53,952 nt of DNA from an uncultured Commensalibacter sp. (GCA_946699565.1 CAMPDW010000015.1:1-53952); one strand, 5' to 3'. Shown: positions 36,723-46,492, numbered from the stretch's first letter. The notes: generated by a model from the sequence alone, not told the origin. Program-made: numbers and translations.

Positions 36723-37274
36723 ATGTTTAATAAAAAAATGTTAACGTCTTTGGTGCTTGCTAGTGGTTTAAGCCTTGGTAGCATAGTATCTACAATGGCT
36801 CAACCTATGGGTATGGCACCTCCTCCTCCTCCTCCAGGAGGTATATTTGGTCCAGCTGTTGGTCCTTTGGGGTATATGTTTGAAAACCTTAACCTCAGCG
36901 CTGAACAACAAGCGAAAGCCAAGGTTATCGTTGACAGTGCAAGATTAAAAGAAGAAACGACGCGTCAACAAGTTGAAGCTGTACATAGAGATATGGCAAA
37001 TGCCCTATTGGCACCTGGTAAAGTTACACAAGGTAATCTTGACCCATATGTTGATAAATTAGAAAAACTTCATAGAGAGACGGCTGAAAATCACACTAAA
37101 ACATTGCTTGCTCTTCGTAATATTTTGACACCTGATCAATTGGTTCAATTAAAAGCACGTTTGATCAAAATGAAAGGCCTTCATGGTCAAATGCAATTGT
37201 TGCGTGGTCAAATGCGACAAACCGCAACAAACGGGACTGCTGCTCCAATGGTTGCACCTAATCAAGATCAATAA
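36723..37274 (+). CDS. Spy/CpxP-like periplasmic protein
   Basis: A 183-residue secreted protein. ATG 36723 is preferred over TTG 36714 because AAAGGA at 36706-36711 would touch the TTG but is well placed for the ATG. A signal peptide (MFNKKMLTSLVLASGLSLGS, cleavage after TMAQ near 27) leads into a Met/Pro-rich start (MGMAPPPPPPGG). A helical domain of about 110 residues follows, with NLSAEQQAKAKVI and NILTPDQLVQLKARL, the pair of LTxxQ-like motifs of Spy, CpxP and related periplasmic chaperones or metal-stress sensors. Gln/Met-rich tail. The role is probably periplasmic stress protection, with family level only certain. Confidence 0.75.
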   Translation: MFNKKMLTSLVLASGLSLGSIVSTMAQPMGMAPPPPPPGGIFGPAVGPLGYMFENLNLSAEQQAKAKVIVDSARLKEETTRQQVEAVHRDMANALLAPGKVTQGNLDPYVDKLEKLHRETAENHTKTLLALRNILTPDQLVQLKARLIKMKGLHGQMQLLRGQMRQTATNGTAAPMVAPNQDQ

Positions 37275-37298
37275 TCTAATATATCATTGAAATTCTTT

Positions 37299-37344
37299 AT
37301 AAGAGGTATATTGTTTAATGAAAATTAAACAATATACCTCTTAT
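37299..37344. terminator. 21-bp perfect hairpin with GAAA loop
   Basis: ATAAGAGGTATATTGTTTAA plus T (37299-37319) is repeated as its exact complement at 37324-37344 around a GAAA tetraloop. A T/A-rich tail follows (ttattattatttaatt). It is 25 bases after the Spy-like gene, so a terminator is the natural reading. A perfect stem this long is unusual. Confidence 0.8.
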
Positions 37345-37408
37345 TTATTATTATTTAATTGACATTTATTTAAAAATCAGGTTAATTAATATTTCTTAAA
37401 TTAAGAAA

Positions 37409-37438
37409 CGTTACCTCACGAAGGCTCGTGCAGTAACG
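37409..37438 (+). promoter_or_regulatory. GC-richer two-tier hairpin in ffh leader
   Basis: CGTTAC (37409-37414) pairs with GTAACG (37433-37438). Inside it, separated by CT and CA, CACGA (37417-37421) pairs with TCGTG (37426-37430) around loop AGGC. It lies 33 bases before the ffh start and stands out from AT-rich flanks. There is no T-run. It is a candidate structured leader, or possibly an operator dyad. Confidence 0.5.
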
Positions 37439-37470
37439 CATTATGTATTGTGTAAATGTAAGGAAAAAAC

Positions 37471-38859
37471 GTGTTTAATCGTTTATCTGGAAAACTATCT
37501 AGTGTCTTTGATGGACTTTCAAAACGAGGGACTTTATCCCAAGAAGACATTAATGAGGCTATGCGTGAAATCCGTTTAGCAATGCTTGATGCTGATGTTG
37601 CTTTGCCTGTTGTAAAGGATTTCGTTAAAAAAGTTCAGGAAAAGTCTGTTGGTCAGGAAGTTTTACACAATATTTCACCTGGACAGGCAATTGCTAAAAT
37701 TGTTAATGACGCACTTGTAGAAGCATTGGGTGGGGAAGGTGTTGTTCCTTTAACCTTAAATGCTATACCTCCAATTCCTTATTTAATGATTGGTTTGCAA
37801 GGGTCGGGTAAAACAACAACTTCAGCAAAAATTGCTTATTTTCTTAATCGTCGTGAACGGAAAAAAATATTACTCGCAAGTTTAGATACATATCGTCCTG
37901 CTGCTCAGTTGCAATTGCAACAATTGGCAAATCAGATACAGGTAGCATCTTTACCTATTATTGATGGACAAGATCCTTTGCAAATAGCCAAACGTGCCAT
38001 GGAAATAGGTCGTTTAGAAGGATACGATATTGTTATCCTGGATACAGCGGGTCGTTTGGCAATCGATGATGTCCTGATGCAAGAAGTTCAGAATATTAGA
38101 GATACAGTACATCCTGTTGAAAACCTTCTTGTTGTTGATGCGATGACAGGACAAGATGCGGTTAATACTGCCAAGCATTTTAATGAAAAAGTAGGAATCA
38201 CGGGTGTTGTGATGACCCGTATGGATGGTGATGCACGGGGTGGTGCGGCTTTATCAATGCGTGCAATTACAGGTGCCCCTATCAAATTGATTGGGATGGG
38301 CGAGAAAGTTGATGCGTTACAGGAATTTTATCCTGAACGTGTTGCCAGCCGTATTCTTGGATTAGGGGATATTGCGGGATTGGTAGAGAAAGCTTCAAAA
38401 ACCCTTGATACAGAAGAGAATGAACGTCTTGCCAAGAAGATGCTCAAAGGGAAATTTGATTTAAACGATTACTCTGCTCAAATTTCACAAATCAATAAAA
38501 TGGGATCTATTTCCAATATCATGGATATGATTCCTGGTATGGGAAAAATTAAAGAAAAACTTGGCAATAAAGAAATAGATACTTTGATCTTGAAACGCCA
38601 TCAAGTCATTATTTCTTCAATGACTAAGGCTGAGCGTAAAAAGCCTGATATTATTAAGGCGTCCCGAAAAAAAAGAATTGCGGCAGGATCGGGGACAACA
38701 GTTCAGGAAGTCAATCGTTTATTGAAACAGTATGATCAGATGGCTTCCATGATGAAGCGGTTTAACAAGCTGGGCGTTAAAGGTTTAATGCGTCAGGGGT
38801 TATCTGCTCTTTTATCTAAAGGAATGACATCTCCACCTGGTGGTGGAATGATGCGTTAA
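37471..38859 (+). CDS. ffh: Signal recognition particle protein Ffh (SRP54)
   Basis: A 462-residue GTPase that binds signal sequences and SRP RNA to target membrane proteins. The N domain is followed by the G domain with GLQGSGKTTTSAK near 109, DTYRPAA, DTAGR, TRMDGDARGG. A methionine-rich M domain follows from about 330 and ends in MKRFNKLGVKGLMRQG and MTSPPGGGMMR. GTG 37471 starts it after TAAGGAAAA. It heads the ffh-rpsP-rimM-trmD-rplS series, classic in proteobacteria. Intact and standard in length. Confidence 0.97.
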   Translation: MFNRLSGKLSSVFDGLSKRGTLSQEDINEAMREIRLAMLDADVALPVVKDFVKKVQEKSVGQEVLHNISPGQAIAKIVNDALVEALGGEGVVPLTLNAIPPIPYLMIGLQGSGKTTTSAKIAYFLNRRERKKILLASLDTYRPAAQLQLQQLANQIQVASLPIIDGQDPLQIAKRAMEIGRLEGYDIVILDTAGRLAIDDVLMQEVQNIRDTVHPVENLLVVDAMTGQDAVNTAKHFNEKVGITGVVMTRMDGDARGGAALSMRAITGAPIKLIGMGEKVDALQEFYPERVASRILGLGDIAGLVEKASKTLDTEENERLAKKMLKGKFDLNDYSAQISQINKMGSISNIMDMIPGMGKIKEKLGNKEIDTLILKRHQVIISSMTKAERKKPDIIKASRKKRIAAGSGTTVQEVNRLLKQYDQMASMMKRFNKLGVKGLMRQGLSALLSKGMTSPPGGGMMR

Positions 38860-38899
38860 TTTCTTTCATTAATGGCTAGAATCTGGAGAAAAAGAATCA

Positions 38900-39253
38900 A
38901 TGAGCCTTAAAATTCGTTTATCCCGTTCAGGGTCAAAAAAACGTCCATACTATCATATTGTTATTGCTGATAGTCGTTCACCTCGGGATGGACGTTTTAT
39001 TGAAAAAGTGGGTTCTTATAACCCTATGCTACCTTCTGACCATGCTGAAAGGGTTCGTTTATTTAATGAACGAATCAGCTATTGGTTATCCAAAGGTGCA
39101 TTGGCAACGGATCGTGTTGCACGCTTTTTAGTACATGCTGGTTTGGCAGAAAAATTCGTCTATAATGAACAGCCTAAAAAATCCGCGCCGAAGAAAAAGG
39201 CTCAGGAGCGTGCTGAAGCAGCAGCTAAGAAAAAAGAAGAAATTGAAGCTTAA
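38900..39253 (+). CDS. rpsP: 30S ribosomal protein S16
   Basis: A 117-residue protein with the family start [20 protein letters not shown], then [19 protein letters not shown]. The C-terminal tail is extended by about 30 residues of Lys, Ala and Glu ([14 protein letters not shown]), as in many alphaproteobacteria. It binds 16S rRNA early in 30S assembly. Start ATG 38900 follows GGAGAAAAAG. It lies 40 bases after ffh. Confidence 0.97.
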   Translation: MSLKIRLSRSGSKKRPYYHIVIADSRSPRDGRFIEKVGSYNPMLPSDHAERVRLFNERISYWLSKGALATDRVARFLVHAGLAEKFVYNEQPKKSAPKKKAQERAEAAAKKKEEIEA

Positions 39254-39284
39254 TTGATGATTATTGGATAAAGTTGTCTCTTTG

Positions 39285-39842
39285 ATGAAAAAACAATTGG
39301 TTCATGTTGCGACGATTGGAAAACCTCATGGTGTTCATGGTTTGATTCGTGTTCATTCGTATCTTGAAAATGCAATGGATTTGGAAAGTTGTAACGAGCT
39401 AATTGATGATCATGGGGAGCACTGGACACTGATTTGGAAAAATAAGCCTATTGCTATTCTATATGATGGTAATAACAAGCCTGTTGATTCCAGAATGAAT
39501 GTTGAATTACTAACCAATCGTAAATTATATGTAACAAGAGATTTTTTTTCAGATTTGGAAGAAGATGAATTTTATTTGGTTGATTTAATTGGATTGCAGG
39601 CTCGTGTTGTGGAAAATGATCAACAAAAAGCTGCTATGGGTATCATTAGTCAAGTTCATGATTATGGTGCAGGCACAAGTCTTGAGATTAAATTAAATTC
39701 AAAAGAAATCATTCTTGTTCCTTTTACAAAGCAATATGTTCCAGAAATTAATCTTGAAGCGGAATGGGTAAAGATATATTTACCTCAGTTTGTTGAGGTG
39801 TCTCCTAATGAAGGAAATAAGGGAAATGTGTTGGCAGGTTGA
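39285..39842 (+). CDS. rimM: 16S rRNA processing protein RimM
   Basis: A 185-residue 30S maturation factor that binds S19. The RimM N-domain starts [20 protein letters not shown], with the PRC-barrel part near 95-165 ([26 protein letters not shown]). I take ATG 39285 as the start because the homologous N-terminus begins only a few residues before VATIGKPHG. The frame also allows TTG 39264. No strong ribosome binding site supports either, so translation may be coupled to rpsP, which ends 31 bases earlier. The 3' end overlaps trmD by 17 bases. Confidence 0.93.
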   Translation: MKKQLVHVATIGKPHGVHGLIRVHSYLENAMDLESCNELIDDHGEHWTLIWKNKPIAILYDGNNKPVDSRMNVELLTNRKLYVTRDFFSDLEEDEFYLVDLIGLQARVVENDQQKAAMGIISQVHDYGAGTSLEIKLNSKEIILVPFTKQYVPEINLEAEWVKIYLPQFVEVSPNEGNKGNVLAG

Positions 39843-40536
39843 ATTGTTAACCTTATTCCCTGAAATGTTTCCCGGCTTTTTGGAGTATTCCTTGGCTGGT
39901 AAAGCTTTGAAAGAGGAAAAATGGACTTTTAAAACACATAATTTGCGTCAATTTGGTCGTGGGAAACATAAAGCGGTTGATGATACGCCATTCGGTGGTG
40001 GAGCGGGGATGGTTATTCGAGCGGATATACTTGATGCAGCATTGCGAGCTACATTACCACACGATGATCGCCCGATTATTTATTTCTCGCCACGGGGACG
40101 TGTATTACAACAGAAAGATGTTCTGCAATTAGCATTAGGGATTGGTTTGTACTGTATTTGTGGTCGTTATGAGGGGATAGATGATCGAATATTTCAAAAA
40201 TATGAAATAGAAGAAATTTCTATTGGAGATTATATTCTTTCTGGCGGAGAACCTGCTGCATTGGTTCTAATGGATGCTTGTATTCGCTTATTGCCAGGTG
40301 TCATGGGGTCTGAAATTAGTAGAGATGAGGAAAGTTTTTCTGAAGGTCTTTTGGAATATCCGCATTATACAAAACCCTCAAATTGGCAAGGATATGAAGT
40401 TCCTGAAATTTTACTTTCAGGACACCATGTAGCAATCGCAGCATGGCGTCAAAAACAGGCTGAAAGAGTGACAATGAAACGCAGACCGGATTTATGGGAA
40501 AATTATCAGCGTAATAGTAACCTTAAAAATAATTAA
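39826..40536 (+). CDS. trmD: tRNA (guanine37-N1)-methyltransferase
   Basis: A 236-residue knotted SPOUT methylase that makes m1G37 in tRNAs reading CNN and GGG-type codons. ATG 39826 ([15 protein letters not shown]) is chosen. It matches the family start and has AAGGG a few bases upstream. A longer frame to 39790 would overlap rimM by 53 bases. Motifs: [13 protein letters not shown] near 60, [10 protein letters not shown] near 115, [18 protein letters not shown] near 135, and [12 protein letters not shown] near 185. The gene overlaps rimM and precedes rplS. Confidence 0.95.
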   Translation: MCWQVELLTLFPEMFPGFLEYSLAGKALKEEKWTFKTHNLRQFGRGKHKAVDDTPFGGGAGMVIRADILDAALRATLPHDDRPIIYFSPRGRVLQQKDVLQLALGIGLYCICGRYEGIDDRIFQKYEIEEISIGDYILSGGEPAALVLMDACIRLLPGVMGSEISRDEESFSEGLLEYPHYTKPSNWQGYEVPEILLSGHHVAIAAWRQKQAERVTMKRRPDLWENYQRNSNLKNN

Positions 40537-40568
40537 CTAAATTTATATATTGTTAGAGGAAAAGATTG

Positions 40569-40955
40569 ATGAATATTATTCAAAAATATGAGGCTGACGA
40601 AATTGCTCGTTTAACAGCAGATCGTGCCATTCCTAACTTTTTCCCTGGGGATACAGTACGAGTTGATGTTCGTGTTGTTGAAGGGGAACGTAAACGTGTT
40701 CAGGCTTATGAAGGTGTTGTAATTGCACGTTCAAATAAAGGTTTAAACAGTAATTTTACTGTTCGTAAAATTTCAAATGGTGAAGGTGTGGAACGTGTGT
40801 TCCCTTTATTCTCTCCTACTATTTCTGCCATTACGGTCATTCGTCATGGTCATGTTCGTCGTGCAAAATTATATTATTTGCGTGGACGTAGTGGTAAATC
40901 AGCACGTATTGCTGAACGTAATCGTGACGTAAATAAAAAAGTTGGATCGGTTTAA
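40569..40955 (+). CDS. rplS: 50S ribosomal protein L19
   Basis: A 128-residue protein at the 30S-50S interface. ATG 40569 is used because AGAGGA ends eight bases ahead. A TTG three bases earlier is less likely. Family blocks are [32 protein letters not shown] and [33 protein letters not shown] near the end is standard. It closes the block that starts at ffh and is followed by a hairpin. Confidence 0.97.
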   Translation: MNIIQKYEADEIARLTADRAIPNFFPGDTVRVDVRVVEGERKRVQAYEGVVIARSNKGLNSNFTVRKISNGEGVERVFPLFSPTISAITVIRHGHVRRAKLYYLRGRSGKSARIAERNRDVNKKVGSV

Positions 40956-40982
40956 TTTATTAAATTTATTTTAATATTGTCT

Positions 40983-41015
40983 TCTGATAATTTTTTACAA
41001 AATTATCAGAATAAA
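40983..41015. terminator. 12-bp perfect hairpin after rplS
   Basis: TCTGATAATTTT (40983-40994) pairs with AAAATTATCAGA (40999-41010) around loop TTAC. A short A/T-rich tail follows without a strong T-run. The place, 28 bases after rplS and 74 before leuC, fits the end of the ribosomal operon. Confidence 0.6.
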
Positions 41016-41083
41016 TGATTTTAGTGTTTTGAAATTTTGGATATACAAGATTATTAGATATATAATTTTAAAAGGATAAAAAA

Positions 41084-42487
41084 ATGAAAGCGCGTACTTT
41101 GTTTGATAAGTTGTGGGATAGTCACGTAGTAAAACAACTTCCAAATGGTACAGCACTTCTTTATATTGACCGTCACCTTATTCATGAAGTTACTAGCCCA
41201 CAGGCGTTTGACGGGTTGCGGTTAGCTGGACGTAAAATTCATAGTCCAGAAGCGATGATGGCAGTTATTGATCATAATGTTCCTACAACGGATCGGAATC
41301 AACCAATAGAAGAGGGGGAAAGTCGTCATCAGATTGAAGTATTAGAAAAAAATGTTAAAGAATTTGGTGTTCCATTTATTCCTTTAAAATCCGAGCGTCA
41401 AGGTATTGTGCATGTGGTAGGTCCCGAGGAAGGAATCACTTTGCCAGGAATGACCATTGTTTGTGGTGATAGTCATACCTCTACACATGGTGCTTTTGGT
41501 TCTTTAGCTTTTGGTATTGGGACGTCAGAGGTTGAGCATGTTATGGCTACTCAAACCTTACTTCAGAAACCTGCTAAAAATTTAAAAATTAATATTGAAG
41601 GTAATTTAAAACCTGGTGTTAGCGCAAAAGATATTATACTTGCTGTGATTGGTAAAATTGGTACGGCTGGTGGAACGGAATATGTTATTGAATTTATAGG
41701 ATCAGTAGTAAGAAATCTTGATATGGCGGGTCGTATGACTTTATGTAACATGGCTATTGAAGCGGGGGCTAGGGCTGGCATCATTGCTCCAGATGAAGTC
41801 ACGTTTGAATATGTTAAAGGGCGCCCTTTTTCTCCTAAGGGAAAGGATTTTGATGAGGCTGTGGTATACTGGAAAAGCTTGGCTTCTGATGAAGGGGCGT
41901 ATTATGATAAAATTATTGAAATAAATGTTAATAATTTGGAACCTATGGTTACGTGGGGAACTAGTCCAGAGGATGTTATTTCTATTCAAGGTAAAGTTCC
42001 TGATCCTGAAAATTTAAAAGATGAATCTCAACGTAAACGTAAAAAACGTATGTTGGATTATATGGATCTTAAGGCCGGGCAGCCTATTGCTGGTACAAAA
42101 ATTGACGCTGTTTTTATTGGTTCATGTACGAATAGTCGCATAGAAGATTTTCGGGCTGCTGCGCATATTTTGAAAGGCCAAAAAATAGCAGATCATATTT
42201 GGGGGTTAGCTGTTCCTGGATCAGGTTTAGTCAAAAAACAGGCTGAATCTGAAGGATTGGATAAAATCTTTAAAGATGCTGGTTTTGAATGGCGTGAATC
42301 AGGTTGTTCTATGTGTTTGGCGATGAATCCAGATCGTTTGGAACCTGGCCAAAGATGTGCTTCGACGTCCAATCGTAATTTTGAAGGGCGACAGGGGCCA
42401 GGAAGCAGAACGCATTTGGTATCCCCAGCTATGGCTGCAGCAGCTGCAATTAAAGGTGAATTAACAGATGTAAGGGAGATGATTTAA
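41084..42487 (+). CDS. leuC: 3-isopropylmalate dehydratase large subunit
   Basis: A 467-residue aconitase-family subunit that, with LeuD, isomerises 2- to 3-isopropylmalate in leucine synthesis. Family signatures are [14 protein letters not shown] near 125, the first cluster Cys in [13 protein letters not shown] near 345, and two further 4Fe-4S Cys in [12 protein letters not shown] near 405-410. AAAAGGATAAAAAA precedes the ATG. Its stop TAA is followed directly by the leuD start ATG, so the subunits are translated together. Nothing resembling a leucine-rich leader peptide was found ahead of it. Confidence 0.97.
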   Translation: MKARTLFDKLWDSHVVKQLPNGTALLYIDRHLIHEVTSPQAFDGLRLAGRKIHSPEAMMAVIDHNVPTTDRNQPIEEGESRHQIEVLEKNVKEFGVPFIPLKSERQGIVHVVGPEEGITLPGMTIVCGDSHTSTHGAFGSLAFGIGTSEVEHVMATQTLLQKPAKNLKINIEGNLKPGVSAKDIILAVIGKIGTAGGTEYVIEFIGSVVRNLDMAGRMTLCNMAIEAGARAGIIAPDEVTFEYVKGRPFSPKGKDFDEAVVYWKSLASDEGAYYDKIIEINVNNLEPMVTWGTSPEDVISIQGKVPDPENLKDESQRKRKKRMLDYMDLKAGQPIAGTKIDAVFIGSCTNSRIEDFRAAAHILKGQKIADHIWGLAVPGSGLVKKQAESEGLDKIFKDAGFEWRESGCSMCLAMNPDRLEPGQRCASTSNRNFEGRQGPGSRTHLVSPAMAAAAAIKGELTDVREMI

Positions 42488-43123
42488 ATGAGAAAATTCG
42501 ATAGCTTGACAGCAATTGCCGCTTCTTTACCAGAAGAAAATATAGATACGGATAAAATTATTCCTGCGCGCTTTCTTAAAACAATTAAAAGAAGTGGATT
42601 GGGAAAATTTGCTTTTTATTCATGGCGTTATGATGATGCCGGTAATGAACGGAAAGATTTTGTTCTTAATCGTGAACCGTATCGGAAAGCTGAAATTTTG
42701 ATCAGTTATGAAAATTTTGGTTGTGGTTCTTCCCGGGAACATGCACCGTGGGCGTTGCTTGATTTTGGAATTCGATGTGTAATTGCTCCATCTTTTGCTG
42801 ATATATTTTACAATAATGCGTTTAAAAATGGAATATTGCCTATTAAATTGTCCAGAGAAATTTGTGAGCAATTGGTTGAAGATACAAAAATGGGAGCTAA
42901 TGCTCGGATAACAGTTGATTTGGTTCATCAAGAAATTACACGACCTGATGGTGAAAAAATTGAATTTGAAATTGATCTATTACGTCGTCAATTATTGCTT
43001 GAAGGATTGGATGATATTGGGCAAACAATGCAATATGTCCATTCTATAGAAAATTTTGAAAAGAAAAGAAAAGAAAAACAACCCTGGTTTCCTGAAATTA
43101 AGATCGAGAAATTATTATCTTAA
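42488..43123 (+). CDS. leuD: 3-isopropylmalate dehydratase small subunit
   Basis: A 211-residue swivelling-domain subunit. DTDKIIPARFLKTIKRSGLG near 19-38 and FGCGSSREHAPWALLDFG near 78-95 are the family blocks for substrate and partner contacts. IAPSFADIFYNNAFKNGILP follows. A charged Lys/Glu tail (KKRKEKQPW) ends it. It abuts leuC with no gap. The next gene in the pathway, leuB, lies after a 354-base gap, so it probably has its own promoter. Confidence 0.96.
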   Translation: MRKFDSLTAIAASLPEENIDTDKIIPARFLKTIKRSGLGKFAFYSWRYDDAGNERKDFVLNREPYRKAEILISYENFGCGSSREHAPWALLDFGIRCVIAPSFADIFYNNAFKNGILPIKLSREICEQLVEDTKMGANARITVDLVHQEITRPDGEKIEFEIDLLRRQLLLEGLDDIGQTMQYVHSIENFEKKRKEKQPWFPEIKIEKLLS

Positions 43124-43477
43124 TGAATAATTATAAAATTATGGTTATTTTATCAAAAATGAACTTATAATTTCATCATGAGAATTAAATAAATTTTATT
43201 AAATATTTTTATAATTTAGATTGAACTGTTTTAAATAAAAAAATATTTGATTCTATTATTAAATTGATTGTTTCGTTAAGTATTAATAATTAAAAAAAAT
43301 TACTATTTTTATAATAATTAGTTACTTTTAATAATTTTAACTATTAGTATAATATTTTTCGATAACAAAGCTAATTTAAGAGAATTGTGTAATAGATAAT
43401 TAAAATTACTTATTAAATATAATAAAGTTTAAAAACATAATATTTTAAATGATTTTGTTTATAGTTAAGGTATTGGA
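43124..43477. other. AT-rich gap between leuD and leuB, nothing found
   Basis: A 354-base stretch of very low GC. I see no open frame of useful length, no strong hairpin with a T-run, no repeat and no remnant of a gene. It probably holds the leuB promoter. Confidence 0.5.
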
Positions 43478-44587
43478 ATGACAAAAGAGAAAAATATATT
43501 GATTTTGCCAGGGGATGGTATTGGCCCAGAAATCATGGAGCAAGCAGTCAAAATGCTTGAATGGGTAGAAGAAAATTCAGCATTAACTTTTAACATTGAT
43601 CATGATGTTGTGGGAGGGGCTTCTATTGATAAACATGGTATTCCATTGACAAAAGGGGTTATTGAAAAGGCAAAAAAAGCTGATGCTGTTCTTTTTGGAG
43701 CTGTTGGTGGACCAAAATGGAGTAATGTGGATTTTAATAATCGCCCTGAAATTGGTATAATCGGTTTACGTAAAGAGCTTGGCTTATTTGCCAACCTTCG
43801 TTCCGCAATTGTATTTGATTCTTTGATTCAGGCGAGTTCATTAAAACCAGAAATCATTAAAGGTTTGGATCTGATGATTGTTCGTGAAAGTACGGGAGGT
43901 GTTTATTTTGGTTCACCAAGAGGTATTGAAACTCTTCCTGATGGAACGCGTAAAGGGATCAATACGGAAGTTTATACCAGTAAAGAAATTGAAAGAATTG
44001 CCCGTGTCGCTTTTGAGTTGGCACGTCAACGTCAAAATCGTGTCTGTTCGGTTGATAAATGTAATGTAATGGAAAGTGGACTCTTATGGAAAGATGTTGT
44101 TACGGAAATTCATCAAAAGGAATATTCTGACGTTGAATTATCTCATATGTTAGCGGATAATTGTGCAATGCAATTGGTGCGTCAACCTTTACAATTTGAT
44201 GTTATCCTAACCAGTAATCTTTTTGGTGATATTTTATCGGATTTAGCAGCAATGTTGACAGGAAGTTTAGGAATGTTGCCATCAGCAACTTTGGGGGTTA
44301 AACAGTCAAATGATGTTATTCCGGCATTATATGAACCTATTCATGGAAGTGCACCTGATATAGCTGGACAAGGAAAGGCAAATCCATTAGCGCAGATTTT
44401 ATCCTTGGCAATGATGTTAAAATATTCATTTAATGAGCGACAAATTTCCGAGAAAATTGTTAATGCATGTAAATCTGTATTAGATCAGAATTATCGTACA
44501 TTAGATGTTATGAGTAAAGGTATGAAAGAGGTAAATACTCAACAGATGGGACAATTTATTTTAGATCAATTAAAAAATGTAAATTAG
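43478..44587 (+). CDS. leuB: 3-isopropylmalate dehydrogenase
   Basis: A 369-residue NAD-dependent enzyme that oxidatively decarboxylates 3-isopropylmalate. ILPGDGIGPEIMEQAV near 8-23, FANLRSAIVF, the signature IVRESTGGVYFG near 132-143, and the metal-binding NLFGDILSDLAAML near 245 are all present, as is the NAD-binding EPIHGSAPDIAGQGKANP near 290. ATG 43478 follows AAGGTATTGGA. Length is standard. No intrinsic terminator specific to it is seen until the shared hairpin at 44806. Confidence 0.97.
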   Translation: MTKEKNILILPGDGIGPEIMEQAVKMLEWVEENSALTFNIDHDVVGGASIDKHGIPLTKGVIEKAKKADAVLFGAVGGPKWSNVDFNNRPEIGIIGLRKELGLFANLRSAIVFDSLIQASSLKPEIIKGLDLMIVRESTGGVYFGSPRGIETLPDGTRKGINTEVYTSKEIERIARVAFELARQRQNRVCSVDKCNVMESGLLWKDVVTEIHQKEYSDVELSHMLADNCAMQLVRQPLQFDVILTSNLFGDILSDLAAMLTGSLGMLPSATLGVKQSNDVIPALYEPIHGSAPDIAGQGKANPLAQILSLAMMLKYSFNERQISEKIVNACKSVLDQNYRTLDVMSKGMKEVNTQQMGQFILDQLKNVN

Positions 44588-44805
44588 GTATGGTAATTTG
44601 ATAAAAGATATTTAATCAATAAAAATTATTTTTTGTTAAGTTCATAAAATAATGATTGGAATTGTAATAAATTATAAAACAAAAATTTTACGAATATATT
44701 TAAAAAAGATTTTTTAAGAATCGAACCAAATTAAGTTTATAATTGATCTTTTATTTTAAAAAATATAAATTATTATTGTGTTTTATAGCTTAATAAAATT
44801 GAAGA

Positions 44806-44845
44806 CTATAAAAGAAAAAAATTAATAAAACATTTTCTTTTATAG
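44806..44845. terminator. Shared hairpin between leuB and rpsU
   Basis: CTATAAAAGAAAA (44806-44818) pairs exactly with TTTTCTTTTATAG (44833-44845) around a 14-base loop. It lies in the 278-base gap between convergent leuB and rpsU, 20 bases from the rpsU stop, so it can end transcription from both sides. The rest of the gap is AT-rich with no gene. Confidence 0.65.
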
Positions 44846-44865
44846 TAGAGTAGGTAAGGCTAACT

Positions 44866-45069
44866 TTAAAAGCCTTCACGTTCCAAACGTTTACGTTCCA
44901 TTTTACGAGCACGCCTTACAGCTTCAGCTGCTTCGCGAGCACGGCGTTCAGAAGGTTTTTCATAATGACGGCGAAGCTTCATTTCACGGAAAATTCCTTC
45001 GCGTTGCATTTTTTTCTTTAAAGCTTTTAAAGCTTGATCAACGTTGTTGTCTCTAACCAATACCTGCAC
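44866..45069 (-). CDS. rpsU: 30S ribosomal protein S21
   Basis: A 67-residue basic protein, beginning [20 protein letters not shown], that helps mRNA binding in initiation. The start is the GTG at 45069, with AGGAG 12 bases upstream. An ATG closer to this site is in another frame. [17 protein letters not shown] and the Arg/Lys-rich tail are typical. It stands alone and converges with leuB. Confidence 0.95.
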   Translation of the reverse strand: MQVLVRDNNVDQALKALKKKMQREGIFREMKLRRHYEKPSERRAREAAEAVRRARKMERKRLEREGF

Positions 45070-45232
45070 TTGGTCATTATCTCCTGTAAATATAAAGTAA
45101 CATATGATTATAAGTTACATGTTAAAAATACAATTATTTTAAGTTTATCGAAAACATACTCTATTTTAATTAAAAAGAAAATAGATTATTCTTAATTCAT
45201 GTTTTTTCTGCCTTTTATAAAAGGTTTTATTC

Positions 45233-45766
45233 TTGTCTCATTCTTTAAATTATGATTTACCTAACTATAAGGCCGGTGAAGAGTTATTATTTCTTCATGA
45301 AGATAAAATTCGTTTTATGCAGGATATTCTTTTCTTTATTCAAAGTGAGGCTTTACATCTTATTAAACCAGTATTGCAAGAATATCAAATAGGATTTGCC
45401 CACTATCGATTAATGCAATTTGTTTGTCATTATCCAGGTATTTCGGTTAGAGAATTATGTTCATCTCTTAATGTTACTAAACAAAGTCTTAATCGTGTTT
45501 TAAGAGAGGTCATTGAATTGGAATTAATTTGTTATCAACAATCTTTAAAAGATCGAAGAAGAAAAAATCTGTTTCTAACCGAAAAGGGTAAAAAACTTGA
45601 TGAAGAATTGTTTAATTTACAACGCAAACAATATGTAAGAGCTTTTCGGGAGGTTTCAAACAATACGTATATTGAGGGTTTCCAGAAAATTATTTATAGT
45701 ATGATGAGTAAGAAATCCAGAAAATTGTTAGAACATTTAACAGCCCAAAAAATCATAAAGATATAG
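45233..45766 (+). CDS. MarR-family regulator (PetP-like)
   Basis: A 177-residue winged-helix regulator. The recognition part is GISVRELCSSLNVTKQSLNR near 79-98 and the wing is DRRRKNLFLTEKGKKL near 117-132. A PetP-type MarR gene directly before an OmpR-type response regulator is known from Rhodobacter (petP-petR), where they affect cytochrome bc1 expression. The TTG at 45233 is used as start because AAAGG lies ten bases upstream. An internal ATG is possible but would remove a conserved leading helix. Three bases separate it from the next gene. Target genes unknown. Confidence 0.85.
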   Translation: MSHSLNYDLPNYKAGEELLFLHEDKIRFMQDILFFIQSEALHLIKPVLQEYQIGFAHYRLMQFVCHYPGISVRELCSSLNVTKQSLNRVLREVIELELICYQQSLKDRRRKNLFLTEKGKKLDEELFNLQRKQYVRAFREVSNNTYIEGFQKIIYSMMSKKSRKLLEHLTAQKIIKI

Positions 45767-45769
45767 ATA

Positions 45770-46492
45770 ATGTCAGAAAATGATAAATTTCAAAAAGAAT
45801 CAGAGAAATTACATATTCTAGTAATTGATGATGATCCTCGGTTACGCCGGTTATTACAACGTTATTTAAGTGAAAATGGTTTTAGAATAAGTGGGGCTGA
45901 TTCAGCACAAGAAGCAAGACGGATGTTGGAATTCTTACAACCTGATGCATTGGTATTAGATGTAACGATGCCAGGTGAAGATGGCTTGCAACTAACTCAT
46001 TCTTTACGTGAAGAAGGTAAAGATATGCCAATTATTTTATTGACGGCAAGGGGTGAGCCAGAAGATCGTATTGCTGGATTAGAAGCCGGTGCTGATGATT
46101 ACCTTGGAAAACCTTTTGAGCCCAAGGAACTTTTATTAAGATTAAAAATTCAATTACGTCGCTTAATCCAACCCATTATTGTTGATAACATAAGATTAAT
46201 TCGGTTAGGAAATATGGAATTTGATCCTGTTCGAAATTTATTGAGTGATAAAAATGGTATTATTCATCTTACGGGAGGTGAGATTGCATTATTACGTATA
46301 TTAGCTGCTCAACCTAATGAAATTTTATCTCGGGAAGAAATTGTTCAGAAAATAGGGATGGAAGAAATTGGTGAACGTGCGGTTGATGTGCAAATCACTC
46401 GCTTACGGAGGCGTATAGAAGTGGATCCTAAACAACCTCAATTCTTGCATACAGTACGGGGTAAAGGATATGTTTTGAAACCAAGTAATTAA
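45770..46492 (+). CDS. OmpR-family response regulator (PetR-like)
   Basis: A 240-residue two-component regulator. The receiver has the acidic pair in VIDDDPRLRR, the phosphorylated Asp64 in LVLDVTMPGEDG, Thr in LLTARG and the Lys in YLGKPFEPKE near 114. The C-terminal winged helix (LTGGEIALLRILAAQPNEIL, RAVDVQITRLRRRIEVDPKQ) binds DNA. It is flanked by the MarR gene and the kinase gene, with small gaps. It is most like the PetR/OmpR group of alphaproteobacteria. Signal and targets cannot be read from sequence. Confidence 0.93.
   Translation: MSENDKFQKESEKLHILVIDDDPRLRRLLQRYLSENGFRISGADSAQEARRMLEFLQPDALVLDVTMPGEDGLQLTHSLREEGKDMPIILLTARGEPEDRIAGLEAGADDYLGKPFEPKELLLRLKIQLRRLIQPIIVDNIRLIRLGNMEFDPVRNLLSDKNGIIHLTGGEIALLRILAAQPNEILSREEIVQKIGMEEIGERAVDVQITRLRRRIEVDPKQPQFLHTVRGKGYVLKPSN

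Noticed and set aside
40956-41083. Leucine attenuator before leuC
   Set aside because: No short frame with a run of Leu codons was seen. The hairpin there is better explained as the end of the rplS operon.
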